A stretch of 64,000 bases of DNA from Deltaproteobacteria bacterium. GTDB lineage: Bacteria > Desulfobacterota > Binatia > Binatales > Binataceae. Shown here one piece after another: positions 1 through 9,504 of this stretch. The notes under the pieces were generated by a model that saw only the letters and a list, made by a program, of their open reading frames with translations, had not been told where the DNA came from and did no database searches. The translations under genes and the position numbers were made by a program. Location of the stretch: the NCBI GenBank assembly GCA_019237115.1, contig JAFAHS010000255.1, positions 62,001-126,000 on the forward strand, written 5' to 3'. Within the stretch, counting starts at the first letter, position 1; every line of letters starts with the position of its first letter.

Positions 1-167
1 ATCCCCACGTTGGGGTAGATGCCCATCGCCACCGAGAAATAGGGCTCGCCATCTCGCCAATAGCCGTTGAAGAAAAATCGATCGTAAAAGTTACGATCGC
101 TGGTAAAAACCTGCTGCACTGGCTCCGGGGTTTGATGAATTGGGAAGTCGTCGCCGGGGGTGATCAT
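1..167 (-). CDS. Conserved uncharacterised protein, N-terminal part only (runs off left edge)
   Basis: Reading leftward from an ATG at 167, the frame stays open to the window edge and gives about 55 residues beginning MITPGDDFPIHQTPEPVQQ. A good AGGAG ribosome site lies about 6 bases upstream of the ATG. The aromatic segment with NFYDRFFFNGY resembles the start of a conserved, uncharacterised family of roughly 350 residues that I recall from actinobacteria and environmental genomes; no function can be given. The gene is cut by the window edge, so the catalytic or binding region is not visible. It points the same way as hemQ and could follow it, but the 67-base gap to hemQ's end leaves this open. 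Confidence 0.7.
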   Translation of the reverse strand, partial: MITPGDDFPIHQTPEPVQQVFTSDRNFYDRFFFNGYWRDGEPYFSVAMGIYPNVG

Positions 168-234
168 CGCGTTGCTCCTGGAGACCTGGACTCAGAAAAT
201 CCGCAGATTACGCAGATTTCGCGAAAATTTGGAA

Positions 235-1086
235 TCAGACGGCGAGAGCTTTGTGCAGCTCCGCGGCCGCCAAGCGGATTCCCACGTAAAACGGGCCGAA
301 CTTCGCGTATGACGCGCTGGCCTCGTCAAAGCGCATCTCGTATACGAGCTTTTTGAAGACCAGCGGATCGTCGGCGAACAGATCCACGCCCCATTCCCAA
401 TCGTCGAAACCGATCGAACCGGAAATTATCTGGGTCACTTCGCCGGCGAATCGGCGTCCGACCATTCCGTGATCGTGCATTAGGCGGCGCCGCTCTTCCA
501 TCGGCAGGCGATACCAGTTCTGCTCGCCCTCGCGCTTCTTGTCCATGGGGTAAAAACACAGGTAACGGCGATTCGGGATCTTCGGATAAAGCCGCGATGC
601 GATCTTGTGACGCTGGCTTGCGAGTTCATCATCCGCCGCGCGCTGCCATTCCGGCGTGCGCGGTCGGATGTTCTCCTCGGCCAAACGCGCATGAAGCGCG
701 ACGGTCGCCTCGTAGAGCCCTATCTCGATCACCGAAACATACGAGGTAGTGGGTTCGAGATAGTCGCTCAAGGGCAGCGCGCCGACCGCCAGCTGCGCCG
801 CATTGAGCTCGTCGAAGCTGCGACGGAAATGAATGACCAGCAGGTCGCCCTTGTGTCCCAGCTCCGCGAAGAGCGCGCTTTCACCGTCTTCGCGCGACGC
901 CATCGCGGTGAAGGTCTTGACCGCGTCCTCAACCATCTGGCGACGCTGCGGTTCCGGCATCGCACGCCACGGCTGGCGGCGCAGGCGGAACATCTGGTGC
1001 AGGATGCCGAAGCCCTCAAGCGTGAGCGGTGCCGCGGGAACATCCGCGAGTGTCTTTGACCCGGACGGGGAGTCGACGGCCTTCAT
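235..1086 (-). CDS. hemQ: Coproheme decarboxylase / chlorite-dismutase family protein HemQ
   Basis: The 283-residue protein should convert Fe-coproporphyrin III (coproheme) to heme b, the last step of the coproporphyrin-dependent heme pathway in the cytoplasm. The family hallmarks are in place: Y179-P-M-D-K183 carries the radical-forming Tyr and propionate-binding Lys, and H206 in H-D-H-G-M-V-G-R is the expected proximal heme ligand. An N-terminal extension of about 20 residues, rich in Ala, Ser and Pro, precedes the ferredoxin-like fold. The ATG at 1086 is the only sensible start. True chlorite dismutases have a distal Arg in a different context, and the YPM-K-KR block argues for HemQ. The neighbouring cobalamin genes make a tetrapyrrole cluster plausible, but a gap of about 180 bases separates them. 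Confidence 0.9.
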   Translation of the reverse strand: MKAVDSPSGSKTLADVPAAPLTLEGFGILHQMFRLRRQPWRAMPEPQRRQMVEDAVKTFTAMASREDGESALFAELGHKGDLLVIHFRRSFDELNAAQLAVGALPLSDYLEPTTSYVSVIEIGLYEATVALHARLAEENIRPRTPEWQRAADDELASQRHKIASRLYPKIPNRRYLCFYPMDKKREGEQNWYRLPMEERRRLMHDHGMVGRRFAGEVTQIISGSIGFDDWEWGVDLFADDPLVFKKLVYEMRFDEASASYAKFGPFYVGIRLAAAELHKALAV

Positions 1087-1269
1087 AAGGTCACCGATTT
1101 TAGCAGGGTGCGAAACGGCCTGCCTATCAAACCTGTGAAGGCTGGTTGCGCTGAATTTCTTTGCACCGGTGAAACCACCAAAGAGATTGAGTTCGGCGGA
1201 TCCCGGTCTCTATTCCTCGATCCGCGCATGGTAGCTACGCGGCTTCGCAAAGTGACGCCCCCGAGACAC

Positions 1270-2802
1270 TCAGGCGATTCCCGACATTCTCTTTACCGCA
1301 GCAATGTCAAGCGATGCGCGGACCACCGCCGCGAGGCGAGCGTACTCCGCATCGCGGGAGGCAACCAAAGGACCTTCAGGTTCGGGCAAACCTTTGCGTT
1401 TTCGCAGCGACGACAGGAGCGCGGCGCGCACCCCGTCGTTCTCAAAGATCCCATGCAGCATCGTTCCGACGGTGGCGTGGTTTGGGCTGAGGGCGCCATC
1501 GGGTGCGTCGCAGGGCTGGCCGTTGCGGCTGATGATTCGAAAGGGGGACGCCGCGCCCGTGGCCGCGATGGTGCGGCCCATGTGGATTTCATAGCCGTTA
1601 ACTTCGCCCGCGCCGGATCGCACACCGATGAACGAGGCACTGTCGACCGTGGCGCGAACCTGGGCGGTACGCTTGGCTCGCTCGAAGTGGATCGTCAGTG
1701 GCAATATGCCGAGGCCATCGGTGGCGCGCTGCTCGGATTCCACCCCCTCGGGATCTTCGATCCTTTCGCCGAGCATCTGGCATCCGCCGCAGATGCCGAG
1801 GGTGAGCCAACCTGCCTCGGCTCGCTCCCTGATTGGGCGGTCAAGTCCGAGGCGACGCAGCCAGGCGAGGTCACGCATCGTGCTTTTGGAGCCGGGAACG
1901 ATCACCAGGTCGGCGCGCCGAATTGCCTGTTCGCCTTCCACGTAGCTGACCACGACGCCAGGCTCATGTTCGAGCGCGGAAAAATCGTCGTAATTCGAAA
2001 TGCCCGGCAGACGCACGATTGCAATTTGCAGCTCAGCTGCGCCCTGCGACGACGGTACAGTGCGTCGACCCTCCAGCGCGACCGAGTCCTCCTCTGCTAT
2101 GCGCAGGCGTTCGAGGAACGGAACGACACCGAGAACCGGCAGCTGGTAGCGAGATTCCAGGTAGTCGAGCCCGGCCTTCAGGAGCGCCGCGTCGCCGCGA
2201 AATTTGTTGATCACGAGCCCGGCAATTCGCGCACGCTCTTCGGGCATCAGCAGTTCCAGCGTACCCGCCAGATGGGCGAACACGCCGCCGCGGTCGATGT
2301 CGCCGATGAGCAGCACGGGAGCCTCGGCGGCCGCTGCCACATGCATATTCACGAGGTCCTGCGAGCGCAGGTTTATCTCGGCGGGGCTGCCCGCGCCCTC
2401 GATCACAACCACATCGAAGGCGGCGCGCAGTTTGGCGATGCAATCGTCGACCGTGCGGATCAGCGCGGCCCGCATATTCTGGTACTCGTTCCAGGTCATG
2501 CTTCCCGCAGACCTGCCCAGAATCACCACATGTGATCGCATCGCACCTTCGGGCTTGAGCAAAATTGGATTCATCTCGACGGTGGGCGCGATGCACGCGG
2601 CCTCCGCCTGAACCGCCTGTGCCCGGCCAATTTCGCCACCAGTGCTGGTTACCGCGGCGTTGAGGGCCATGTTTTGAGCCTTGAAGGGCGCGACGCGATA
2701 CCCGTCTTCATGAAGGATCCGACACAGCGCCGCGGTGAGCAAAGATTTGCCCACCGACGAGGCGGTGCCCTGCAGCATCAGGGTTTTAGCGAGGCGAGAC
2801 AC
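1270..2802 (-). CDS. cobQ: Adenosylcobyric acid synthase (glutamine-hydrolysing) CobQ
   Basis: CobQ amidates side chains b, d, e and g of adenosylcobyrinate a,c-diamide using glutamine and ATP, in cobalamin biosynthesis. The N-terminal half has the dethiobiotin-synthetase-like P-loop G-T-A-S-S-V-G-K-S and the downstream K-A-Q-N-M-A-L-N block. The C-terminal half is a class I glutamine amidotransferase with its Cys in G-I-C-G-G-C-Q-M-L-G and a late His in M-L-H-G-I-F. I start it at the GTG at 2802 (about 510 residues, near the family's usual 490-510), because this keeps the conserved S-R-L-A-K-T-L-M-L-Q-G beginning and a GGAAGG lies upstream. An ATG at 2778, overlapping the cobB stop as TGATG, is the alternative. 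It overlaps cobB by 25 bases, so translation is probably coupled. Confidence 0.94.
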   Translation of the reverse strand: MSRLAKTLMLQGTASSVGKSLLTAALCRILHEDGYRVAPFKAQNMALNAAVTSTGGEIGRAQAVQAEAACIAPTVEMNPILLKPEGAMRSHVVILGRSAGSMTWNEYQNMRAALIRTVDDCIAKLRAAFDVVVIEGAGSPAEINLRSQDLVNMHVAAAAEAPVLLIGDIDRGGVFAHLAGTLELLMPEERARIAGLVINKFRGDAALLKAGLDYLESRYQLPVLGVVPFLERLRIAEEDSVALEGRRTVPSSQGAAELQIAIVRLPGISNYDDFSALEHEPGVVVSYVEGEQAIRRADLVIVPGSKSTMRDLAWLRRLGLDRPIRERAEAGWLTLGICGGCQMLGERIEDPEGVESEQRATDGLGILPLTIHFERAKRTAQVRATVDSASFIGVRSGAGEVNGYEIHMGRTIAATGAASPFRIISRNGQPCDAPDGALSPNHATVGTMLHGIFENDGVRAALLSSLRKRKGLPEPEGPLVASRDAEYARLAAVVRASLDIAAVKRMSGIA

Positions 2803-4160
2803 GATCTTACGAAGCCTTCCGGGACCGCGGGGTTGGATGCCCAATGAGCGTGAACGTACGAGCCCAGCACCTTCCCGCGCGCGAACCCTTCCTGAAATGA
2901 TGCGCCCCACTTGGGCGCGACCGAGTACGCCGGCGTGGCGCGCAGCTGGCCGCCGGTCGCCTCTAGGGTCGAGTAGCGGAATTGGTGACCCCGGAAATGT
3001 AAGCCCGCCGGGCCCAGTATGGTGGGGGCGCAGGTTTCGACTTCGACATAGCCGAGCGCCTGCAAGCGCTCGGCCATTGCCGCGATACCGGGCAGCAGCG
3101 CGAGCATCGGCCAGCGCACTCCGTCGAGCGTGCGAATACCTTCACTCAGGTACATCAGCCCACCACACTCCGCATAGATGGGATGCCCGTCCGCGGCGAA
3201 GCGGCGAATCCCCTCGAGCATGCTCGAATTCGATGATAGCTCCCGCGCCATAACCTCCGGGTACCCGCCGCCGAAGTAGAGTCCATCGGCCTCGGGCAGT
3301 ACCCGGTCGCGGGTTGGCGCGAAACGAATCAGGTCCGCGCCCAGCTCCTCCAGGCGGCGCAGGTTGTCCTCATAGTAGAAGTGGAACGCCTCGTCGTAGG
3401 CGATTGCGATCCGACACCGCGCGACGGGGGTGACGGCGTTTTGCGCGGACGGGGCTTCGAGCGGCGGCGAGCTGCGAGCAAGCTCGATGATCGCATCCAG
3501 GTCGAGCCACTCCTCTGCGGCACGTGTCCACTCACCGATGGTCCGATCCGGGAGGACCTCGCGAGTTGCGCTGATCAGCCCAAGGTGGCGTTCGGGAAAC
3601 GCCAACCCCGGGTTTGACGGAAAACCGCCCAGCACCCGCGCAGCGGGGCGCGACTGCCTAAGCAAATCCAGGTGTCCTTTGCTGCCGACGCGGTTGCAGA
3701 TAAGACCCCCCAGACGCAGTTGCGGGTCGAACTGCGCGAACCCCTGCGCAATTGCGGAGATGGTGCGGGCAACCCCCGATGCGTCGTGCACCAACACCAC
3801 CGGGGCGGAGAGCCATTTGGCGATCTCGGCGGTGGAACCTTCATCACGATCCGGCGTGGCGCCATCGAAGAGTCCCATCATTCCCTCGATAACCGCGATG
3901 TCCGCGTCTGCGGCGGAACGCGCGAAAGTCGCCAGCACCGCGTCGCGGCCCATCATCCACCCGTCGAGGTTTTGCGAGGGCTTGCCCAGTACGCGGGCGT
4001 GATAGCTGGGGTCGAGGTAGTCGGGGCCGCATTTGAAGGCGACAACCCGCAGACCTCTGGCCCGCAAGGCGCCCAGCAGAGCAACCGTGGTGGTGGTTTT
4101 ACCCGAGCCGCTTGCGGTGGCGGCGATCACCATGCGCGGAATATTCAGCGCCGAATTCAT
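2778..4160 (-). CDS. cobB: Cobyrinic (or hydrogenobyrinic) acid a,c-diamide synthase
   Basis: The 460-residue enzyme amidates the a and c carboxylates of cobyrinate or hydrogenobyrinate with glutamine and ATP, a step upstream of CobQ. The N-terminal P-loop is T-A-S-G-S-G-K-T-T, and G-P-D-Y-L-D-P-S-Y follows as in CbiA/CobB. The C-terminal amidotransferase domain has its nucleophile in Y-A-E-C-G-G-L-M-Y-L and a catalytic His near the end (V-H-A-H-W). The sequence does not settle whether the pathway is aerobic (CobB) or anaerobic (CbiA), since no other corrin gene is present. Its 3' end overlaps cobQ, so the two form an operon. Confidence 0.94.
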   Translation of the reverse strand: MNSALNIPRMVIAATASGSGKTTTTVALLGALRARGLRVVAFKCGPDYLDPSYHARVLGKPSQNLDGWMMGRDAVLATFARSAADADIAVIEGMMGLFDGATPDRDEGSTAEIAKWLSAPVVLVHDASGVARTISAIAQGFAQFDPQLRLGGLICNRVGSKGHLDLLRQSRPAARVLGGFPSNPGLAFPERHLGLISATREVLPDRTIGEWTRAAEEWLDLDAIIELARSSPPLEAPSAQNAVTPVARCRIAIAYDEAFHFYYEDNLRRLEELGADLIRFAPTRDRVLPEADGLYFGGGYPEVMARELSSNSSMLEGIRRFAADGHPIYAECGGLMYLSEGIRTLDGVRWPMLALLPGIAAMAERLQALGYVEVETCAPTILGPAGLHFRGHQFRYSTLEATGGQLRATPAYSVAPKWGASFQEGFARGKVLGSYVHAHWASNPAVPEGFVRSCLASLKP

Positions 4161-4249
4161 TGCCGGCTTTCGTTGCGATAGGCTGCGCCTGTTTTTTCGG
4201 GTTCGCGTCTTACCCTAGCCCGCACGTCGAGCAGGAACGAGATTCCCAA

Positions 4250-7200
4250 TCACTTTGCGGCCAGCCGCGAGATGGCGCGGACTGTTACGTGGACCGCGGG
4301 CATCGGCACGGCTGACATGGTCGAAAGCTCCTCTAGCAGGCGGGCGGTCTCCGCGAATTCCGCGGGGCGCTTGCTGCGCAGTTTCTCGATCGCGACGGGA
4401 ACCTCGTCGCGTTCGTCGAGCAGCGCGTTGCAGAGCGCGATGCGCGCGGTGCGAAGCTCGTCGGTGAGTTCCTCCGCCGCGCGCCGTTCCCAGCGATCTT
4501 CATCACTGACATTCGCAATTGCCGATTCCAGGCGCGAAAAGTCGAGCTTCGCCGAGAGCCCAAAGTAGGTGGCCGCCGCCCGGGCCGGGGAGATCTTGCG
4601 CGAGAAGCTTAGCCCCAGGGTGTTGAGCAGATGATCGGCGAATGCCAGCCGCGCCAGCCGGTGGGCCGCTTCGCCGTCTGCCACCGCGCCACGCAGTTCG
4701 CGATAAGCGGTCTCAAATCGCTCCCGCTCACCCGCGGTAAGGAACTGCTCGAACTGGACGGCAAGATCCTGAAACGCACCCCTCAGGCTCTCAACTGATG
4801 GACCGATCGAGAGTTCACGATCGACGTTCTGGAGCGCCCATCCAGCCGCGCCGGTAGCGGCGCGCTCAAGCGCAAAGAATCCCTCCAGCTCGGACTGGCC
4901 ACTGCTCGTCAAGGGAGCTCCCCCCTGGAAGCTCTCCGCCATTTCGCGCGCGTCGAGGATGTCGCTGGCGATGAGCCAGGCGCGTAACGCCTGCCAGGCC
5001 TCGACTCCGTGATCACGCATCAGTCCAAATCCGAAGGTGGAGCCCATCAGGTCGACCATTTCATTGACCATTCGGGTCGCGATCAGCTCCTTGCGCAGAC
5101 GGTGACTGTCCATCGAATCCCGGAAGCGTTCGGCGATCGATTCGGGAAAATAGGGCGTTAGAAAGCGCTTCGTCAGATAGGGATCCTCCAGCAGCGGCGT
5201 ACCCTCGATTCGCTGGACCAAATCAATTTTCGTGTAAGCGGTAACCACTGCCAGTTCCGGACGAGCGAGACCCGGGTAGCGGGTCCGGCGTGCGCGAAGC
5301 ACTTCCTGAGACGGCAGCGCACTCTCGTAACGGTGGAGCGGTCCTTGGGCCTGGACCGCCTGCATCAGATCGACGAACGCACCGAGATGAGTGCGGCTGC
5401 GGACCTGCTCCAGCGAGAGCATCAACGCCTGGTCGCGGTTGTCGCGCAGGACGCTGGCGGCCACCTCGTCGGTCAGGGTAGCCAGAAGCGCGTTGCGATC
5501 CTGGAAACTGACTTTACCCGCCGAGGTATCGTGCTGAAGCAAAACCTTGAGATTTACCTCGTGGTCAGAGGTGTCGACCCCGGCCGAATTGTCGATTGCG
5601 TCAGTATTTATGCGCCCGCCGCCGAGCGCGTACTCGATTCTGGCTCGCTGGGTAAAGCCGAGATTTCCGCCTTCGACCACCACCCGCACGCGCAGGTCGG
5701 CGGCCGCGACGCGGCACAGATCGTTGGTATGGTCACCGACCTGTTCGTCAGTTTCATCACTGGCACGCACGTAAGTGCCGATGCCGCCGTTGTACAGCAT
5801 GTCAGCGGAGGCCCGCAGAATGGCGCGTACCAAGCTCTCCCCGTCAAGCGCATCGTGGTCGCATCCGAGCGCGGCGCGTGCCTCGGAACTCAGGTCGATG
5901 CGCTTTTGGCTGCGGCGCCACACCCCGCCACCGCGACTGATAAGCGCGCTATTGTAGTCCGACCATTGTGAGAACGGCTTTTCGTAGAGTCGTTGGCGCT
6001 CCGCGAAGCTGGTCGCCGGATCGGGGTCGGGGTCGATGAAGATATGGCGATGGTCGAACGCCGCGATGAGTTTCAAATTACGTGATCGAAGAAGGCCGTT
6101 GCCGAACACGTCGCCCGACATGTCGCCGATACCGATCATGGTGAGCGGGGTGCCGCGGTCGGGGTCACGGCCCATTTCGTGGAGATGCCGGCGCGCCGAC
6201 TCCCACGCGCCGCGCGCGGTGATGCCCATCCGCTTGTGGTCGAAACCGTGTTCGCCGCCGGATGCGAACGCATCGCCGAGCCAGAAACCGCGTTCAATGG
6301 CGATTTCATTTGCTATGTCGGAGAATGCCGCGGTGCCTTTGTCGGCTGCGACCACCAGATACGGTCCGTCGGTGTCCAGCACCTTGACGCGCGGCGGATG
6401 CACCACCGCGCCGGCGGTCGCGTTGTCGGTCAGGTCGAGCATCGCGCGCATCAGCGTCTTGTAGGCCTCGACTCCGGGCGGCCCCGCCTCGGCGGGACGT
6501 TTGACGATGAAGCCACCCTTGGATCCGGTCGGCACGATGACCGCGTTCTTGACCGTCTGGGTCTTCATAAGGTCGAGAATTTCGGTGCGGTAATCGTCGA
6601 CCCGGTCGCTGAAGCGGATTCCCCCACGGGCAACCCTGCCACCGCGCAGATGGCACCCTTCCATGCGGGGACTGTTGACGTGGATTTCGTACAACGGCGG
6701 AGTGTCATCCAGGTTGGCGATCTTTCCGCTTTCGAATTTGAGCGCGATGTAAGGATCGGGTTGTGGTATCTCGCAAAAGTACGTGGTGCGGACGGTGGCT
6801 TCGACCATGCTTAGGTAGGTTCGCGCGGTGCGGTCGTCGGCGATGCTCTCGACCGCGCCCAGCTTCTCCAGGTAGGCAGCGCGTAGCGCAGCGATGTCTT
6901 GCGCCGCGGCCACGCTGTCCGGATCGAGGCGCGCCGCAAACAGTTCGAACATCGCACGTGCGAGCTGCGGATACGTCACCAGCGCGTGCCGAAGAGTAGG
7001 CCGTGCCGGCGCCAGACGCATCTGAAAGGCCGCTGCCAGATAGGTCCGGAGCAGTGCAACTTCGCGCCACCCAAGACCGGTGGTGAGCACCAGCGCGTTG
7101 AGCGGGTCATCCTCAGCCTGACCGCTGCGCACCGCGACAATCGCGTCGGCAAGGAAGCCGGCTCCCGGCAGATCCCGCAGCGGTTGTCCGTCCGCACCGC

Positions 7201-8992
7201 GCACGGAAAATTCCGCGACGTAAGCACGCCGTGCGCCGAGCTGCGGTCGGCACACGTGTGAGTCTTCAGACACAACCGCAAGCCCGAAGTTCTGCAGAAT
7301 CGGCATCAGTTCGGACAACGCTGGAGGGTCGCCGATTCCAGCCATTCGCAGCTGGTCGGAATCGGCGCCGGCGGCTTCGGCGGGTGCGACTTCCGCGGCG
7401 AAGCTTCGACCCTCGCTCATCAGCGCTTCGATGCGCTCGACATCCGTCGCCGCGCGTTCCGTACTGGTCACCGCCTGGTACTCTGCCCCGAACGCTCCGG
7501 TCCATCGTGCCCAGATCTCGCGGCCTTGGTGTGTGCCAAGTTTCGCCAGGAGCAGCTCCTGGAGCCGATCCTCCCAGCGATGAGCCAGCTGCTTGACCTG
7601 GCTTTCGAGTTCCCTGATGCTGCCCGCTTTGGGCGGATCCGCATCAAAACAGAAATGCAGGCGCGCGGTGTACCCCTCCCCTATGGCAAGCACGTAGTAC
7701 ATCAGGGTGCCATTGAGGCCGTCCGCGAGCGCCTGCTGAATTCTGACTCGTACGTCTGCCGCGAACCCCTCACGCGGCATAACCACCAGCGCGATGACCA
7801 TTCCGCGCTGGACATCGGCCAGGGTCTTCAAGCGCACCGCGGTTTCGTTTTTGAGATCCAGAATAACCTGCAGCTGTTCGAGCAGTTCCGCGGTCGACGC
7901 GCGAAAGAGTTCCTCCTTGGGAAAGCTGTTGAAAGTGGCGACCAGTTCCTTGTAATCGTGCGAACCGGGCACCGCGTGCTCGGAATCTATTACCTGCCGC
8001 AGTTTGGTGCGCAAAATCGGAATGTGCTGCGACTCTTCGGCATATGCCCGCGAGGTGAAGAGGCCAATAAAAAAATCGAAGGCTTCAACCTGGTTGCCCG
8101 GTCCGGAGCGCCGAATCGCGATGGTGTCCATCAGGCTGCGGCGATGCACCTGCGACTCGAGGCGTGACTTGCTGATCACGAGCGGGGGCCCTTCGAAGAA
8201 AAGCTTGCGCCGCGCCGCGGTCATCTCGCTCAGCGAACCGTAGTCGCGAAATCTCGCCTGATCGGGATCACGCACGATGCCGAGTTCGGTGCCGAGATCG
8301 GCGGCAAACTTCCCGGCCCCATCGGAGCCGCTCACCTTGTAGCGGCGATAGCCGAGAAACACGAACCCGCCCTGCACCAGCCAGCGCAGGAAATCGCGCA
8401 TGTCGATCAATCCGCGTTGCGCCGCGCTTTCCTCGCAAATCTGCAGGGCGCGCGAGGTCATCGCCTCGAAATCGCCGGTCGCTTTGCGCACGTCAATCAG
8501 GACTGCCCGCACCTCCGCGGCGATGCGATCCGGTGCGACGGGTTCCGCCGCGGTCTCGAGCTCGGCGTGGACAAAGGACTCGCCCCGTTCCGCCGAGGAG
8601 GACTGTTCCAACGAAACCATCCTGCCCTGGTCGTCGCGTGCGACGCGGTACACCGGATGCAACATCATCGCAACGTGCGCCCCAAGGTGACGGAAGTACT
8701 CAAGCAGGCTGTCGATGATGAAGGGGCAATCGGGCATCGCGGTTTCGATGACGGTGAGGCCTTCGCCGGGGCCCGGAATCACGCGCACCGCGATGGGTTC
8801 GCTGCGGGACGCAAAGAAGTCAAAAGCCGCGCGAGTGAGTTCCAGACGGCGCTCTGCTGAAATCCGCTCGAAGCGTTCGCGGGGTTCGCGGGCAAAGAGC
8901 CGGTCGGCAAAGGTGGTCAGCCGGTTCTGCTCGTCGGGTGCAACACTGCGTGCGATGAGATCAGAGAAGTCGGATGATGACGCCACAATCAC
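4250..8992 (-). CDS. gdhB: NAD-specific glutamate dehydrogenase, large (about 180 kDa) type
   Basis: This 1580-residue protein belongs to the giant NAD-glutamate dehydrogenases, which oxidatively deaminate glutamate to 2-oxoglutarate and ammonia and usually serve amino-acid catabolism. Length matches the family. About 750 N-terminal residues form the regulatory ACT/PAS-like region. The catalytic part begins near residue 780 with R-V-A-R-G-G-I-R-F-S-D-R and the Lys-bearing P-T-G-S-K-G-G-F-I-V-K-R, followed near residue 957 by the nucleotide-binding G-I-G-D-M-S-G-D-V-F-G-N. The only in-frame starts are GTG codons at 8992 and 8986. A perfect TATAAT lies at 8995-9000 on the minus strand, so the first GTG sits almost at the predicted transcription start. 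The symbol is borrowed from the Pseudomonas homologue. It stands alone between the cobalamin genes and the RNA methyltransferase. Confidence 0.93.
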   Translation of the reverse strand: MIVASSSDFSDLIARSVAPDEQNRLTTFADRLFAREPRERFERISAERRLELTRAAFDFFASRSEPIAVRVIPGPGEGLTVIETAMPDCPFIIDSLLEYFRHLGAHVAMMLHPVYRVARDDQGRMVSLEQSSSAERGESFVHAELETAAEPVAPDRIAAEVRAVLIDVRKATGDFEAMTSRALQICEESAAQRGLIDMRDFLRWLVQGGFVFLGYRRYKVSGSDGAGKFAADLGTELGIVRDPDQARFRDYGSLSEMTAARRKLFFEGPPLVISKSRLESQVHRRSLMDTIAIRRSGPGNQVEAFDFFIGLFTSRAYAEESQHIPILRTKLRQVIDSEHAVPGSHDYKELVATFNSFPKEELFRASTAELLEQLQVILDLKNETAVRLKTLADVQRGMVIALVVMPREGFAADVRVRIQQALADGLNGTLMYYVLAIGEGYTARLHFCFDADPPKAGSIRELESQVKQLAHRWEDRLQELLLAKLGTHQGREIWARWTGAFGAEYQAVTSTERAATDVERIEALMSEGRSFAAEVAPAEAAGADSDQLRMAGIGDPPALSELMPILQNFGLAVVSEDSHVCRPQLGARRAYVAEFSVRGADGQPLRDLPGAGFLADAIVAVRSGQAEDDPLNALVLTTGLGWREVALLRTYLAAAFQMRLAPARPTLRHALVTYPQLARAMFELFAARLDPDSVAAAQDIAALRAAYLEKLGAVESIADDRTARTYLSMVEATVRTTYFCEIPQPDPYIALKFESGKIANLDDTPPLYEIHVNSPRMEGCHLRGGRVARGGIRFSDRVDDYRTEILDLMKTQTVKNAVIVPTGSKGGFIVKRPAEAGPPGVEAYKTLMRAMLDLTDNATAGAVVHPPRVKVLDTDGPYLVVAADKGTAAFSDIANEIAIERGFWLGDAFASGGEHGFDHKRMGITARGAWESARRHLHEMGRDPDRGTPLTMIGIGDMSGDVFGNGLLRSRNLKLIAAFDHRHIFIDPDPDPATSFAERQRLYEKPFSQWSDYNSALISRGGGVWRRSQKRIDLSSEARAALGCDHDALDGESLVRAILRASADMLYNGGIGTYVRASDETDEQVGDHTNDLCRVAAADLRVRVVVEGGNLGFTQRARIEYALGGGRINTDAIDNSAGVDTSDHEVNLKVLLQHDTSAGKVSFQDRNALLATLTDEVAASVLRDNRDQALMLSLEQVRSRTHLGAFVDLMQAVQAQGPLHRYESALPSQEVLRARRTRYPGLARPELAVVTAYTKIDLVQRIEGTPLLEDPYLTKRFLTPYFPESIAERFRDSMDSHRLRKELIATRMVNEMVDLMGSTFGFGLMRDHGVEAWQALRAWLIASDILDAREMAESFQGGAPLTSSGQSELEGFFALERAATGAAGWALQNVDRELSIGPSVESLRGAFQDLAVQFEQFLTAGERERFETAYRELRGAVADGEAAHRLARLAFADHLLNTLGLSFSRKISPARAAATYFGLSAKLDFSRLESAIANVSDEDRWERRAAEELTDELRTARIALCNALLDERDEVPVAIEKLRSKRPAEFAETARLLEELSTMSAVPMPAVHVTVRAISRLAAK

Positions 8993-8994
8993 TC

Positions 8995-9000
8995 ATTATA
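8995..9000 (-). promoter_or_regulatory. Candidate -10 box for the glutamate dehydrogenase gene
   Basis: The minus strand reads TATAAT here, an exact match to the sigma-70 -10 consensus. No good -35 hexamer was seen 16-18 bases upstream. Initiation about seven bases downstream would fall near 8986-8990, on the GTG codons at 8992 and 8986, so the mRNA would have little or no leader. A chance match cannot be excluded. Confidence 0.35.
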
Positions 9001-9504
9001 AGGCGGCACGGAGTTGGGCGGCTAGCCGATGGTGAAAAGAACAGCCCTCGGGCCCGGACCCAGCAATCGACCTATTTTGCCGGTCGACGCTTGGGTTATT
9101 TTGGACGCTGCGTTCGTGAAGACCGGCTACCGAAGGTCGTGGCATTTCGCACGTGCCCGCGGTCCGTTCGCCTCGGCTCCCGGGCCATTTTCCACCGGTT
9201 CGGCTCTCTCTGGCACCTCGATATGTTATGATTTTGGAACCAGGTCCGGCTCGCGAGTGCGCGCGCAGCCTTTGAGCGGGGAATTCACAAGTTGTTAACC
9301 GCATGAATGCTGGTTTGTTCCCCCCAGACGATTGAAGCCGATACCAGGTGATGGTACGGACGCCTTGCTCCGATCGAATTTGCGGGTGAACCTTCGCTTA
9401 GATGTCGCTCTCGCGCTACGGCCCGATGGGTTGTAACTCGAGATGGGCTGCTTCACCCGTCCCCGCCGTGGCTGTGGCGAGAGAATTCTTCAGGTTGAAC
9501 TTGC
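9001..9504. other. Divergent intergenic region of about 500 bases
   Basis: This gap separates the divergent glutamate dehydrogenase and RNA methyltransferase genes. A TATGAT hexamer at 9227-9232 on the plus strand lies in a locally AT-richer patch and could be a -10 box, but no convincing -35 hexamer accompanies it. If used, it would leave about 260 bases of leader before the GTG at 9505. I recognised no tRNA, riboswitch or conserved small RNA, and no open frame longer than about ten codons with a good ribosome site. Confidence 0.4.

Noticed and set aside
1108..2535. Long plus-strand open frame (475 codons) opposite cobQ
   Set aside because: It is antisense to an unmistakable CobQ and its Arg/His/Gly-rich translation matches no protein; high GC opens such shadow frames throughout the window.
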